Below are positions 30,648 through 38,154 of a stretch of 44,038 nucleotides of DNA, one piece after another (positions within the stretch are counted from its first letter, which is position 1; each line of letters starts with the position of its first letter). The notes beneath the pieces were generated by a model, which was not told the DNA's origin, did not search any database, and was given only the letters and a program-made list of their open reading frames with translations. The translations under genes were made by a program, and so were the position numbers. This DNA is from a virus, in IMG/VR virus record IMGVR_UViG_3300048996_000059, positions 1-44,038 of that record; one strand, given 5' to 3'.

Positions 30648-31789
30648 AGCCGAACGCCGTTGACTTTCATCGCCTCGCGGTGGTCGGCGTACGGGTCGAT
30701 GTAGGACAGCACCGACTCCGCGTACTCCTTCCCCTGCAACGGATCCTGCTCGTCGAGCTGGCACATATCGAACAATGGACACCGCACACACTCCTCGGTC
30801 TTGTTCTTCAGGATGGGGAGCTTGCCGCGGCGCACGGCGTTCATGTGCTTGGCCTCGTTCAGCACGTGCTGGGCCTGGCGCACCCGCTCCTCGGGGCCGC
30901 GTCGGCTGGTGTACCGGTGGAACAGCTCTCCGGGCTGCTTGGCACTCACATCCCCGAACACCTCGAGCTTGGCTGTAGCGGCCAGTTCCTGCAGCCGGTC
31001 CAGCTTCGTGGTCCGCGCAGGTACGATGACACCCACCTGCGCTAGCGCCTCGAGGTAGTGCTCCTTCTTCGGCAGGTTGGTGGCCTCGCCCAGCGCGTTG
31101 CGCGGGCGCTTGTCCGGCAGAGCCTTCTTCAGGCAGTTGAACACGATGCCCTCGACCTTGCGACTGTCCTTCTTGGTGAACACGCCCTGGTGCTCCAGCA
31201 CCTCCGGCGCCACCCAGAGGTATGAGCCACCCTGGTCGTTCAGGTCGTAGAAGGACCATACGGCCGGGAAGGTCTTACGGGTCTTGTGGTCCACCACGTA
31301 GAAGCGCTTCGTGCTGGGATCCCACACCACCATGTCGAAGGTGCCGCAGTAGACCAACAAGCGCTTACCGGTGGCCGGGTCCCGCACGTCGATCTGGAAG
31401 GGCTGCTCGGTGTGGATGACCTGCCAGTGCTGGTCTCGGCCGTACCGCTGGGCATATCCGACGAGCATGGCCTTGCCCAGCTCGGTAGCGTCGACCACTT
31501 CCTCTTCGTCCAGCTCGTTGCCCTCGGTGTAGATCTTGCCGGTCTCGCCGTCCACGGCAGCCTCGAAGGCGTCCAGCACGTCGGCCATGTGACCGCGCTT
31601 CTTACCGATGGGGTACCGCACCTGAAGGGCTTTGTGCACAGCGGTGCCGAACCAGGCCCACGTCGGCGAGCGCGAGCCCGAGAGGCCCAGCACCCAGCGC
31701 ACGAACCATAGCCACTGACACCGCTTGAAATCCGAGCGCTCGCTGGTGCGCATCATGACCAGGCCCGGCTTCGTGGTGGTCTTCTTCAT
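30644..31789 (-). CDS. Cas4/RecB-like PD-(D/E)XK exonuclease
   Basis: The 381-residue nuclease has the RecB-family active site: GTFDMVVWDP (Asp152) and YVVDHKTRKTF (Asp167, Lys169), with an upstream His in GTAVHKAL (about 52). An N-terminal cysteine (FKRCQWLWFV, C24) plus C-terminal C334, C337 and C343 (ECVRCPLFDMC) match the four-cysteine 4Fe-4S site of Cas4/AddB-type nucleases. It probably resects DNA ends for recombination with the ATPase and the putative ssDNA-binding protein downstream. The ATG at 31789 has GGAGG five bases upstream. Confidence 0.9.
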   Translation of the reverse strand: MKKTTTKPGLVMMRTSERSDFKRCQWLWFVRWVLGLSGSRSPTWAWFGTAVHKALQVRYPIGKKRGHMADVLDAFEAAVDGETGKIYTEGNELDEEEVVDATELGKAMLVGYAQRYGRDQHWQVIHTEQPFQIDVRDPATGKRLLVYCGTFDMVVWDPSTKRFYVVDHKTRKTFPAVWSFYDLNDQGGSYLWVAPEVLEHQGVFTKKDSRKVEGIVFNCLKKALPDKRPRNALGEATNLPKKEHYLEALAQVGVIVPARTTKLDRLQELAATAKLEVFGDVSAKQPGELFHRYTSRRGPEERVRQAQHVLNEAKHMNAVRRGKLPILKNKTEECVRCPLFDMCQLDEQDPLQGKEYAESVLSYIDPYADHREAMKVNGVRL

Positions 31790-31791
31790 CG

Positions 31792-32121
31792 CTACCTCCG
31801 CCATCGGTAAGGCTTTGGGCCCTTGCATGTGTATGTGGTTCCGCGGTAAGTACCGATGGCTCCCGCCGGAGAGCAGAACGCACCCGGATGCACGGTGACC
31901 ACGGTGTCCTCTGCCTCTTCTTGATGTACTGCCGGAGTAGGTTCACTTGATGGCAATGGTGGAGGCTGTGCTTCCTGAAGACCAACGCTGGGTGCCAGGC
32001 TGGGCACCACTGGCGGGGCCTCTGGGGCCTTGTGGTCTACCCCGACTACCACCATCACAAGGCCACTCACGGACATGGCAGCAAACGCCACTGATGCCGC
32101 TAGTCTGTTTCGCTTGCTCAT
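31792..32121 (-). CDS. secreted or membrane-anchored Cys protein, 109 aa
   Basis: The ATG has GGGGAGGGG just upstream. The product starts with a signal-anchor (RLAASVAFAAMSVSGLVMVV) and has a Pro-rich spacer. It ends with VHPGAFCSPAGAIGTYRGTT and YTCKGPKPYRWRR. The C-terminal 30 residues are a known-looking actinobacterial extracellular motif, shared with the 68-residue protein at 30441-30647. It probably faces the outside of the cell. A role in superinfection exclusion or cell-wall contact is conceivable but unsupported. Confidence 0.7.
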   Translation of the reverse strand: MSKRNRLAASVAFAAMSVSGLVMVVVGVDHKAPEAPPVVPSLAPSVGLQEAQPPPLPSSEPTPAVHQEEAEDTVVTVHPGAFCSPAGAIGTYRGTTYTCKGPKPYRWRR

Positions 32122-32152
32122 TACCCCTCCCCGGGTAGCTTCTTACGTACGT

Positions 32153-32231
32153 GGGCGACGGGGAGACTCGAACTCCACTAGACCGGCCAGCAACTGCGCA
32201 GACTGCATCTCCGGCGTGCCCCTGCGTCGGC
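32153..32231 (-). tRNA. degenerate tRNA-like element
   Basis: The minus strand holds a T-arm (TGGAG-TTCGAGT-CTCCC), a 7-base acceptor that pairs 6/7 (GCCGACG with CGTCGCC), and a possible anticodon arm GCAGT-CTGCGCA-GTTGC, which would give anticodon GCG. The total is 79 bases. The D-arm is not recognisable and position 8 is not U, so it may be a decayed or non-decoding copy. Confidence 0.3.
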
Positions 32232-32334
32232 CTAACCGCCTACCGACATGTGCGACCTATGGTGACCACCTGGCTGATGCCTTCTCCCGGCGGGTTCTCA
32301 CTCCGCCCTCATCAGCACTCTCGCACTTCCTCCG

Positions 32335-32442
32335 TGGGGTGAGCAGGACTCGAACCTGCGACCTCGGGGTCCCCACTCCGGCGCATAGCGCGCACTCGCG
32401 CCGGAGCATGCCACCGCGCTCTATCCACTGAGCTATCACCCT
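32335..32442 (-). tRNA. tRNA-like gene with 35-base insertion, isotype undetermined
   Basis: The minus strand shows an acceptor AGGGTGA/TCACCCC (6 of 7 pairs), U8-A9, a perfect D-arm (GCTC-AGTGGATA-GAGC), variable AGGTC and a perfect T-arm (GCAGG-TTCGAGT-CCTGC). The anticodon stem CGGTG/CCCCG (4 of 5 pairs) closes a loop of 42 bases instead of 7. The extra 35 bases contain a 9-base perfect stem, CTCCGGCGC/GCGCCGGAG. If the insertion were removed at the 5' edge of the loop, GTGGGGA would remain, with anticodon GGG. No CCA is encoded. It may be a pseudo-tRNA, a structural mimic or an intron-like case. Confidence 0.45.
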
Positions 32443-32446
32443 ACGC

Positions 32447-32511
32447 GGGAGCCCTACCGCTATCGGCCAGTGCGTATGCCCGCTCAGGCGCACTGCAACG
32501 GTAGGGCTCCC
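32447..32511 (-). ncRNA. nested hairpin directly before tRNA-like gene
   Basis: A perfect 13-base inverted repeat (32447-32459 with 32499-32511) encloses a second, perfect 7-base stem (32468-32474 with 32489-32495). The structure ends five bases before the tRNA-like gene and starts just after the upstream coding region. No U-run follows, so a processing signal or structured RNA is more likely than a simple terminator. Confidence 0.55.
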
Positions 32512-32518
32512 AGTCCCG

Positions 32519-33019
32519 CTAGAACGCCGCGGCGCGCTTGGCCTTCTTGGTGCTGGCCGCGGGCGCCTCGTCGGCCGTCGCCGCCTTGGCCTTCTTGGAC
32601 TTCTTCGGGGGCGCGGCCTCCGGCTCCGGCGTCTCGGCCTCGGCCGCCTTGGCCTTCTTCGCCTTGGCCTTCGCCTTGGCCTTGCCCTCGGCGGTGGTGG
32701 GCGTCTCGTCCTCGTCGGCGTCCTCGGCTGCCGCCTTGGCCGCCGCGCGCTGTTCCGCGGCCGTCGCCTTGGCCTCCGCGCGGGCCTCCTGCGCGGCCTT
32801 GAGCTTCAGGTACTCCGGGCTCTGGCGGAACGCCCGGCGCTGGGTCTGGGCCAGGTACACCGTGTACGGGTCGTGCTCGCCCTCGAAGTTCTCGTCGAGC
32901 CACGCGGCCATCGCCTCGTGCAGGGCACCGGGGCCTCGGCCGCCGCCGGTCTCCTCTTCCTCGGTCTCCTCCGGCTCGGGTGCCGGAGCGGGCGTCGGGG
33001 CCTTGCTCTTCTTCGCCAT
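32519..33019 (-). CDS. Ala/Lys/Glu-rich low-complexity protein, 166 aa
   Basis: GGAG lies eight bases before the ATG. The N-terminus is Pro/Glu-rich. Residues about 30-75 form the only ordered-looking part (ALHEAMAAWLDENFEGEHDP, YTVYLAQTQRRAFRQSPEYL). The rest is Ala/Lys/Glu repeats (KAKAKAKAKKAKAAEAE), similar in composition to histone-H1-like tails. It could bind DNA. It shares the KKAKR-type tail style with the acidic protein at 28328-29173. No family recognised. Confidence 0.7.
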   Translation of the reverse strand: MAKKSKAPTPAPAPEPEETEEEETGGGRGPGALHEAMAAWLDENFEGEHDPYTVYLAQTQRRAFRQSPEYLKLKAAQEARAEAKATAAEQRAAAKAAAEDADEDETPTTAEGKAKAKAKAKKAKAAEAETPEPEAAPPKKSKKAKAATADEAPAASTKKAKRAAAF

Positions 33020-33109
33020 GCTTGCATCTCCTCGGTTGTGTTTGCGGTTCGCAATGCCATCTTACGCGGAGCCCCAGCCAGTTCGCATGACCATTCAGGC
33101 TCCAGTTGG

Positions 33110-33343
33110 TCAAAGACGCGGGGCCTTCTTCATGCGGCCCCACTGGGCCTTCTGCACCATCACCGGGCGGTCGTGCGGGGTGAAGGTGGCCGTCGTTGGG
33201 GCGGGCTGCGAGGAAGGGGCCGGGGTGGTGCGCCTGTTGGCTGCCCTCGCCATTCGTGGCCGAATGTAGTACCGCCACATCAGCACCCCGCCGACGGCTT
33301 GCCCCAGCAGGGAGCCCAGGAATGCAGCCAGTGTGCTCGTCAT
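33110..33343 (-). CDS. small membrane protein, 77 aa
   Basis: The start is the ATG of an ATGA overlap with the SNF2 gene. The N-terminus is a glycine-zipper-like hydrophobic span (LAAFLGSLLGQAVGGVLMWR). A basic, Pro-rich tail follows that includes TPAPSSQPAP. DNA coding for that phrase is part of a 28-base sequence repeated exactly in the DUF6011 gene. Function unknown. Confidence 0.7.
   Translation of the reverse strand: MTSTLAAFLGSLLGQAVGGVLMWRYYIRPRMARAANRRTTPAPSSQPAPTTATFTPHDRPVMVQKAQWGRMKKAPRL
33200..33227. repeat. 28-base exact direct repeat, copy 1
   Basis: Identical to 39707-39734. Contains the dispersed CTGCGAGGAAGGGGC element. Lies inside the 77-aa membrane-protein gene. Confidence 0.95.
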
Positions 33344-35292
33344 GCTTGCCCCTCACAATCGCGCTCGTGGAACATGTTGCGGCGCACTCCGCACCCGGGG
33401 CACCGCCGGATCTTCCCCAAGTACGGGCGACGCCCGTCGGGGGTGGTGCGCATCAGCTCGCGCGCCACGCTCAGCCCTCGGCGCGCGTCGAGCACCTTCA
33501 GCTGCTCGGCCAGCGTGGCGGCCACGTCCCCGGCGATGTTCACGTCGATGCTGTCCTCGCTACGGAAGTACACCACCCGAGCCTCGTGCACCCGGCTCCG
33601 CCGGAAGATGCGGCGGTGCAGCTGCTCATTAGCCTCCGGCGGGAACATTTCGTCCAGCTGGAACAGGAAGTCGGCGGCGTCAAGGGTGATGCTGAAGCCA
33701 CCAGCCCGTCCGTTCATAATGAACAGACGCGGCCCGCCTTCAGCCTGGAACTGGTCCATCATGCGGTCGCGTGCCACGTCGCTGCTACTGCCGGTCATCA
33801 GGTGGTACGGGGTCCCCTCCACATCTAGCCGCTGACACAGCGCCCGCAGGTACTCGTTCCACTGGCTGGCAATGACCACCTTGCGGCGGGCGGGGTTCGG
33901 GGCACCGCGTAGGCCCATCTCCTCGAGGCGCTGCATCACGGCGTCGAGCTTGCCGGACTCACCGGTATAGCGGACAGAGCCCTTCCCCTCCCCTTCCTTT
34001 CGCAGGACGCCGTTGGCCAGCTGGCGAGCCCGGGTCATCTCCGCCAGGCTGCCCACCGCTGTGATGATGCCGCCCTCCACGGCTACCTCGGCGTCGGCCA
34101 CGAACGCGGCGTACTGCTCGCGCTGCTTGTCGGTCATCTCGCAGATGACCTCCTCGTACCCGCGCAGGCCACGGTGTGCGGGGCTGACCTCCTCCAGGGT
34201 GCGTCGCATCACGCGCGGCCCCAGGTCCTTGAAGAACTGCTCCTCGCTCTTGTCACCCTTCAGCTTGCCCACCTTGCGCACCATCTGAGTCGCCCCGTGG
34301 CCGCCTCGGATGAACACCCGCTCCTCGGTGACCTCGAAGTTCTCATCAGCCCACCGCCAGAAGGCGGAGAACTCCTTCGGCCAGCCCCAGTGCAGGTGAC
34401 CGAAGAAACCCTCCACGTCGCCACCCCGGCCGAACGGGGTACCCGAGACCATCAGGCGCAGGCCCAGCGGTGCGGGCGCCACGTCCAGGTGCCGCAGGCC
34501 ATGGCTCATCAGGTTGCCCTTGGTGATGGTGAGAGCACCGAGCAGCTTCTGGCTTTCGTCCAGTACAGCCACGGTCCAGGTGACGCCGAACAACTCGGGG
34601 TAGTCGAAGCCGGTCACGCGGAAGCGAGTGCCCTTGCCGCCGCCCTGCTTCTCTAGAGTGCCCTGGGCGCGCAGCATCTCCGCCACCACGATGAGCACCT
34701 TGGTAGGGGCCCTGTCGGCGAAGAAGGCATCGAGCACCGTCTGACGCTGGGCACGCGTGCCGCGGGCCGCATAGACCGGCCAGGGGCCACCTGCGAGGTG
34801 CCGTTGCCACACCGTCTTCACGCTGATTTTGGGGCACACGATGAGGATGGGGCCGTACGGGTTCCTCTCGTACAGGCCCGCAATGGTGCTGTAGGTCTTG
34901 CCCAAGCCAGGCTCGTCGGCCAGGATACCAGCGCCGTTGTACGCGTGCGCAATCCAGCTGGCCGCCGCCCGTTGGTCGGGGCCGATGAAGGCCAGCAGGT
35001 CGGGCGCTAGGCGCTTGAGACTGGGCAGGCTGGTGGCCTCGGTGGCCACCGCCCTCTCGGCCTGCTGGTCACGCTGTGCGGTGGCTGCGCGGTACCAATC
35101 GCCCAGCTTGCGCTCGATGTGTAGGTCCTTGCCCCACGCGCGGCGCATCTCCTGGCACTTGGCAATGCTCAGCGGATAGCTGTACTCGTTCGTGCCCTTC
35201 AGCCAGCTACCTGAGCGTACCTGCTTGTGCGCCTCATCACTGCGACTGACGAACTCGACGGCGATACGGTTACCGCGCAGCCTGGCCTTCAT
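33340..35292 (-). CDS. SNF2-like DEAD/DEAH-box helicase
   Basis: A 650-residue superfamily 2 ATPase. Motif I is ILADEPGLGKTYSTIA (Lys132), motif Ia ILIVCPKISVKTVWQ, motif II VAVLDESQKL (D245, E246) and motif III LMVSGTPFGR. The second RecA domain carries RKVVIASQWNEYLRAL, LFIMNGRAGGFSITL and motif VI around QLHRRIFRRSRVHE. A C-terminal CPGCGVRRNMFHERDC zinc site ends the protein. SNF2-like phage proteins translocate on dsDNA and are common beside recombination genes. Its start follows the TAG of the previous gene directly, with a GAGG site. Confidence 0.92.
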   Translation of the reverse strand: MKARLRGNRIAVEFVSRSDEAHKQVRSGSWLKGTNEYSYPLSIAKCQEMRRAWGKDLHIERKLGDWYRAATAQRDQQAERAVATEATSLPSLKRLAPDLLAFIGPDQRAAASWIAHAYNGAGILADEPGLGKTYSTIAGLYERNPYGPILIVCPKISVKTVWQRHLAGGPWPVYAARGTRAQRQTVLDAFFADRAPTKVLIVVAEMLRAQGTLEKQGGGKGTRFRVTGFDYPELFGVTWTVAVLDESQKLLGALTITKGNLMSHGLRHLDVAPAPLGLRLMVSGTPFGRGGDVEGFFGHLHWGWPKEFSAFWRWADENFEVTEERVFIRGGHGATQMVRKVGKLKGDKSEEQFFKDLGPRVMRRTLEEVSPAHRGLRGYEEVICEMTDKQREQYAAFVADAEVAVEGGIITAVGSLAEMTRARQLANGVLRKEGEGKGSVRYTGESGKLDAVMQRLEEMGLRGAPNPARRKVVIASQWNEYLRALCQRLDVEGTPYHLMTGSSSDVARDRMMDQFQAEGGPRLFIMNGRAGGFSITLDAADFLFQLDEMFPPEANEQLHRRIFRRSRVHEARVVYFRSEDSIDVNIAGDVAATLAEQLKVLDARRGLSVARELMRTTPDGRRPYLGKIRRCPGCGVRRNMFHERDCEGQA

Positions 35293-35727
35293 CTACCTCG
35301 CCCACTCCGGTACGTCCCAGCCCAGTCGGGCCATGCGGTCAACTACGGTGGTAACCATACCGCTGTTCGCCCGGGTTCCCGCGACATAGGACTGAACGAG
35401 CGCCTGCGCCTTGCTCGCCGCCCCGCGCAGCCTGGTGGTCAGGTTACCCGCCACGATGACGGCGCCGATGCCGGTGATGCGCACGGTGTAGAACGGGCTG
35501 CTCTCGATGTGCACGTGCTGGCTGGGGCAGTGCACCGAGCAGCCCTTGCGGTCGTACCCGCCCACGGTGCCCCGGCTCTCGACAGCGGCCACACCGAGCA
35601 GGTCGGCAACTGCGAGAGCGAGGGCCTGGTCGCGGGTGGTGACGGTGATAGTGGTCTTGCCTTCGTTCCAGCGGGCCTTGATGTCGAGCACACCAGCCAG
35701 CCAGGACATGTCGCCTAGGGTAATCAT
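35293..35727 (-). CDS. hypothetical protein, LAGLIDADG-like fold possible
   Basis: The ATG at 35727 has GAGG five bases upstream. The 144-residue protein begins ITLGDMSWLAGVLDIKARW, which resembles the WLAGLLDADG helix of LAGLIDADG proteins, but the catalytic acid position reads Asp-Ile-Lys. A pattern of strands and helices follows (TTITVTTRDQALALAVADLL), then FYTVRITGIGAVIVAGNL, as in that fold. It is probably not an active homing endonuclease; a DNA-binding or maturase-like derivative is possible. Confidence 0.6.
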   Translation of the reverse strand: MITLGDMSWLAGVLDIKARWNEGKTTITVTTRDQALALAVADLLGVAAVESRGTVGGYDRKGCSVHCPSQHVHIESSPFYTVRITGIGAVIVAGNLTTRLRGAASKAQALVQSYVAGTRANSGMVTTVVDRMARLGWDVPEWAR

Positions 35728-35729
35728 CT

Positions 35730-36692
35730 CTACCTCACCGTGTGGATGGCGGCCAGGCGCACGGTGCGCGTGGGGCCTGCAATGGGGGCGCTGTCGCCCG
35801 TCTTCGGGTCGGGCTCGTACCAGCCCTCCAGCGTGCGGAAGTTGAGGCACCGCTCGCCGTTGACCTCCTTCACGTACACGTCCGTCGGGTGCACCCGGGC
35901 CTCCTGCTCGGCCCACTGGGGTTCACCCTTGCCGCCCGCCAGGCGCGCCAGATCGATGACCCACTCCACGGTCTTGCCGTGCACCAGGGCCACCACGTCC
36001 TCGTCGGGCATGTCGTCACTGAAGAAGCCGCCCTGGCGCTGGGCCACCTCTCGGCGGGCGGTCTTGCTGCCCACCTGCGCGGCGTGCCGCGTGCTGGCCC
36101 GCGGGGCTCGGGTGGGCCCGGGGGCGCTGGTGTGCGGCTTGCCGGTGTGCGCGGCGTACAGCTTGCGAGCCGCCGCCGCACCGGTCTTCGCACCGGGCAG
36201 GCCCAGGGCCGCGCCGATGGCTGCCCAGCTGACAGCGCCCTCGTCGCGCATCTGCACGCACCGGGCGCCCAGGTCCTCGCTGTGCGCCTCGGGCCGGGTT
36301 ACCACCCTTGCCCCTGCGGTCAGCTTGGTTCGGGCCTTAGCGTCGATCTGAGGGGCCGCTACGGGGCACGTACCGCCGTGCCCGACCTTACCGGCGCAAC
36401 CGCGCGTGTGCTGGCATGGCGGCTTCTCGGTGCAGCCCTTGCCGTGGCCCGCCGCCTTCAGCTCGACCAGTGTGCCGGTGGTTCGGCAGACGGGGCAGCG
36501 CTTGGCGGGCTCGACGGTGGTACCACGGATAGCCGCCGAGTCACGCTTGCGGCGGTCGAGCGCCTGCTCCTCGGTCAGCTTCACGGCGCGAGCGGTCTTG
36601 TCAGTAGCTCGGGTAGTGGCCTCTGCGATGATGGTGTCGGCCTGCTGGTCCGCCCACTTGCTGGCGCGTGCGGCTCTCTCTTGTCTGGTCAC
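35730..36692 (-). CDS. zinc-binding protein with HTH-like segment, 320 aa
   Basis: The GTG start follows the start-associated sequence (36700-36712). The N-terminal part is helical and Ala/Arg-rich. A multi-cysteine region follows: RCPVCRTTGTL (C66, C69), KGCTEKPPCQHTRGC (C87, C93, C99) and GGTCPV (C109). Next comes VSWAAIGAALGLPGAKTGAA, similar to a helix-turn-helix. The C-terminal domain (TVEWVIDLARLAGGKGEPQW, CLNFRTLEGWYEPD) is unassigned. It may be a transcriptional regulator, but no DNA-binding family was recognised with certainty. Confidence 0.7.
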   Translation of the reverse strand: MTRQERAARASKWADQQADTIIAEATTRATDKTARAVKLTEEQALDRRKRDSAAIRGTTVEPAKRCPVCRTTGTLVELKAAGHGKGCTEKPPCQHTRGCAGKVGHGGTCPVAAPQIDAKARTKLTAGARVVTRPEAHSEDLGARCVQMRDEGAVSWAAIGAALGLPGAKTGAAAARKLYAAHTGKPHTSAPGPTRAPRASTRHAAQVGSKTARREVAQRQGGFFSDDMPDEDVVALVHGKTVEWVIDLARLAGGKGEPQWAEQEARVHPTDVYVKEVNGERCLNFRTLEGWYEPDPKTGDSAPIAGPTRTVRLAAIHTVR

Positions 36693-36730
36693 GGGGGTGC
36701 CTCCCGGCGGTCTTGAACGGTGGTAACTGC

Positions 36731-36759
36731 ATCTTGCTGGCTGGCTTCGATGTGCGCAA
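36731..36759 (-). promoter_or_regulatory. promoter with start-associated sequence (for 320-aa gene)
   Basis: TTGCGC (36754-36759) and CAAGAT (36731-36736) with a 17-base spacer. The start-associated sequence variant GACCGCCGGGAGG lies at 36700-36712. Unlike the other copies, no hairpin surrounds the -35, and it overlaps the end of no gene. Confidence 0.5.
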
Positions 36760-36768
36760 GGAGCGCGG

Positions 36769-36870
36769 TCACTCCTGTTCGCGGCGGCTTCGCCAGATGC
36801 CCCAGGAGCCAACGAGCATGAATAGAGCGCCCAGGGCCATCCCGGCGTAGCCTACGGTGTTGCTGAGCAC
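36769..36870 (-). CDS. 33-aa membrane protein
   Basis: The GTG is preceded by GGAGG at eight bases. The peptide VLSNTVGYAGMALGALFMLV continues with GSWGIWRSRREQE: one hydrophobic span and a basic end. It lies three bases after the 120-aa gene. A longer overlapping frame (36689-36895) was rejected because it has no ribosome site. Function unknown. Confidence 0.55.
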   Translation of the reverse strand: MLSNTVGYAGMALGALFMLVGSWGIWRSRREQE

Positions 36871-36873
36871 TTG

Positions 36874-37236
36874 CTAGTCCTCCGGAAAGTCGCACTTGCT
36901 GGCGGGGTACGGACGGGGGTAATCGTGGTCGATGCGGTAAGTGGTGTTGGCCTCCAACGGGAACACCAGCTCCTCGTCGGCCTCCCAGTCGGCTTGCTCG
37001 GCATCTACGTCGCTGACAAAGGGCTCGGGGCCATCGTCGTTGGGCGCCTTGCCCTGGGCAATGATGACCTCACTGGTGGTGCCCATCGTGTGCGCAATCT
37101 CGGCGCCCAGGCGGGTACCGTCGGTGCTGAACTTGATGCACGGCTGGCCCAGCGGCCAGGTGCACTTCGGGTCGTGCAGCATGATGGCTTGCTGCTCGCT
37201 GAGCCGTTCCCTTGCGTTCCACTTACGCCTTGACAT
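36874..37236 (-). CDS. hypothetical protein, 120 aa
   Basis: GGAGG four bases before the ATG. The N-terminal part has KWNARERLSEQQAIMLHDPK and two cysteines (KCTWPLGQPC), a pattern seen in small phage proteins that bind a metal with a third Cys near the end (SKCDFPED). The middle is acidic (DVDAEQADWEADEE). No function assigned. Confidence 0.75.
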   Translation of the reverse strand: MSRRKWNARERLSEQQAIMLHDPKCTWPLGQPCIKFSTDGTRLGAEIAHTMGTTSEVIIAQGKAPNDDGPEPFVSDVDAEQADWEADEELVFPLEANTTYRIDHDYPRPYPASKCDFPED

Positions 37237-37432
37237 GGCGCCTCCTACTGTTCTTCTCCATCCAGTAACCTGACAAGCCCGAGCGGATGGCCCCGCAGGC
37301 GCATCGGCCGTACATCGTCATGCCGACCATGCCCCAGGTCTGCACCTTGCACAGATGCCAGCGCCGGGGGAGCTTGGCCTCGTACCAAGGCACGTCGTGC
37401 AGGTGGTGAATGGTCGTAAACGTGTCATTCAT
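37223..37432 (-). CDS. hypothetical protein, 69 aa
   Basis: The start ATG overlaps the upstream stop (ATGAATGA). Cysteines occur as HLCKVQTWG and YGRCACGAIRS, which could form a small zinc site. The basic tail is KNSRRRHVKA. It overlaps the next gene by 14 bases. Function unknown. Confidence 0.65.
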   Translation of the reverse strand: MNDTFTTIHHLHDVPWYEAKLPRRWHLCKVQTWGMVGMTMYGRCACGAIRSGLSGYWMEKNSRRRHVKA

Positions 37433-37832
37433 TCTGGTCCAACTCCCATCGGCGCATAGCCTCGGCGCGCACGGCCTCGATGCTGGGCCTGTACGGGTTC
37501 TGAATGGTGGCGATGGCAAAGGCCACCCCCTGCGCCTTGCCCACGTCGTGCTCGTCGGCCGCCTCGGCCATGATGCGCTCGACGATGGCATCAAGCTCCT
37601 CCCAGAGCATCTCGAACAGGCTCTTGCCGCCGCACACCTGCGAGGCCGGGCGGATGGGGCGGAAGCCGTTAATCTTGGTCAACCGCGCCAGTGCCCGCTT
37701 CAGGTCCTTCGGGTGCACGTAGCGGGCCAGCGCGATGCGCAGGTGCCGCACGTCCAACTCACTGATAGGCTCGATGTAGCCCTCGGCGTTCACCTCGGCA
37801 ACCGCGGGGTCTGCGTGCCTGGGCTTGGCCAT
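37425..37832 (-). CDS. hypothetical helical protein, 135 aa
   Basis: The ATG at 37832 has AGGAG seven bases upstream; the frame is open further back but lacks a site. Helical segments include LDVRHLRIALARYVHPKDLK and LFEMLWEELDAIVERIMAEA. No family recognised. It precedes several small accessory genes. Confidence 0.7.
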   Translation of the reverse strand: MAKPRHADPAVAEVNAEGYIEPISELDVRHLRIALARYVHPKDLKRALARLTKINGFRPIRPASQVCGGKSLFEMLWEELDAIVERIMAEAADEHDVGKAQGVAFAIATIQNPYRPSIEAVRAEAMRRWELDQNE

Positions 37833-37902
37833 TATGTCACTCCTCTCCTGGGTTAGGCGGCAACCACCGTGCCGGTCGATGTGCCGCAGGCAGGCCAGCG
37901 GG

Positions 37903-38154
37903 TTAGCGGGCACTGTGCGCACCCTGGTCAAACTCGTAGTCGTAGCACTTAGGATGGAAGAACTCCAGCACCTCGTCTCCCTCGTTGTCGGTGCGGATGA
38001 CACGGGCGTACTTGCTGCCCCTGGTGATGATGGCCTGGTGCTCGGGGCACGCCTCGCTGTCGCACAGGTGGTTAGTGCCAGCATTGCGGAACTTGACAAA
38101 ATGCTGGACGGGGGCGGGCGCCCCGAGGGGCGCCCCGTTCCGTGCGGTGCTCAT
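37903..38154 (-). CDS. hypothetical Cys/His protein, 83 aa
   Basis: The start is the ATG of an ATGA overlap with the DUF2786 gene. LCDSEACPEHQAIITRG and FFHPKCYDYEF supply three cysteines and two histidines spaced like a small treble-clef zinc site. The N-terminal coding region contains a GC-rich palindrome (GGGCGCCCC). It may be a DNA- or RNA-binding accessory factor; function unknown. Confidence 0.7.
   Translation of the reverse strand: MSTARNGAPLGAPAPVQHFVKFRNAGTNHLCDSEACPEHQAIITRGSKYARVIRTDNEGDEVLEFFHPKCYDYEFDQGAHSAR

Noticed and set aside
33020-33109. 10-codon frame (MVMRTGWGSA) with GGAG before it, and a TAAGAT -10-like box
   Set aside because: Too short and unsupported to call; the box lacks a convincing -35. 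It could be a leader peptide but nothing confirms it.
36689-36895. 68-codon minus-strand frame
   Set aside because: No ribosome site and a composition typical of a shadow frame; the 33-codon GTG gene in the same place has a good Shine-Dalgarno and a membrane span.
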